A stretch of DNA of 64,000 bases, from positions 52,823 to 116,822 of the forward strand of contig NZ_BONC01000020.1 of assembly GCF_016862515.1 (NCBI RefSeq), in the 5' to 3' direction. The notes beneath the pieces are model-generated. The model was given only the letters and a program-made list of their open reading frames with translations. It was not told where the DNA came from and did no database searches. The stretch's first letter is position 1. The number at the start of each line of letters is the position of its first letter. The DNA is from Asanoa iriomotensis (lineage in GTDB: Bacteria > Actinomycetota > Actinomycetes > Mycobacteriales > Micromonosporaceae). The translations under genes and the position numbers were made by a program. Below are positions 63,946-64,000 of the stretch, in pieces.

Positions 63946-64000
63946 GGCCCCATTGTGCTGGCAAGGGGGTGTCTCGTGGGTCAGGGTGGTGCCGCGGCGC

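Overview
The window is strongly GC-rich, with G or C at most third codon positions. It carries typical actinobacterial genes: WhiB1, a PdtaS-type kinase, a SigR/RsrA pair, the one-chain 2-oxoglutarate metabolism enzyme Kgd, Ni-superoxide dismutase and the 24-residue ribosomal protein bL37. Gene content and style suggest a filamentous actinomycete, most likely of the Micromonosporaceae; I cannot name the genus from sequence alone. The window looks like ordinary chromosome: I see no prophage, transposase, CRISPR array, rRNA or tRNA.

Layout. 0.2-2.3 kb: ddaH-rocD (dimethylarginine/ornithine catabolism). 2.3-7 kb: an FHA protein coupled to a pterin dehydratase, a CDF metal exporter, a lipoprotein and a fatty-acid desaturase. 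7-12.5 kb: a leftward run of patatin lipase, acyltransferase and a giant membrane protein. 12.6-17.4 kb: a Ser/Thr kinase, a sugar-type ABC ATPase and a NarL-type two-component pair. 17.4-21.9 kb: a leftward cluster with a PqqD-like/M50 membrane protease, a small zinc-ribbon protein and a calcium-repeat protein that begins with a Nif11-like double-glycine leader. 22-26 kb: response regulator, sensor kinase and HtrA protease, in the manner of MprAB-PepD. 26-29 kb: PadR/DUF4097 and an ornithine-lipid-like acyltransferase pair. 29-31.7 kb: a thioesterase-like protein and an ABC exporter. 31.8-39 kb: central carbon genes kgd, a DUF6104 gene, pta and ackA. 39-43 kb: tandem secreted hydrolases and a beta-helix protein. 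43-49 kb: phosphotransferase, anti-sigma-like protein, sodN/sodX, malic enzyme, quinone oxidoreductase and a lipid kinase. 49.7-54.2 kb: whiB1 and a leftward sulfate-assimilation operon (sirA, a zinc-finger protein, cysH and a sirohydrochlorin chelatase) behind a cysteine leader peptide and attenuator. 54-64 kb: glycosyltransferase, pdtaS, SIS-domain protein, MFS/TetR pair, GNAT, biotin-carrier protein, bL37, rsrA, sigR and an alpha/beta hydrolase.

Redox and sulfur themes recur: the SigR-RsrA thiol-stress switch with a textbook SigR promoter, WhiB1, Ni-SOD and sulfite/APS reduction. Many neighbours are joined by 4-base ATGA or GTGA overlaps. Three copies of one short repeat (near 2.5, 40.3 and 46.7 kb) and two long perfect hairpins lie just 3' of genes. 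The candidate for an undescribed system is the 17.4-21.9 kb cluster, where a leader-like substrate sits beside a membrane protease carrying a PqqD-like (leader-binding) domain.
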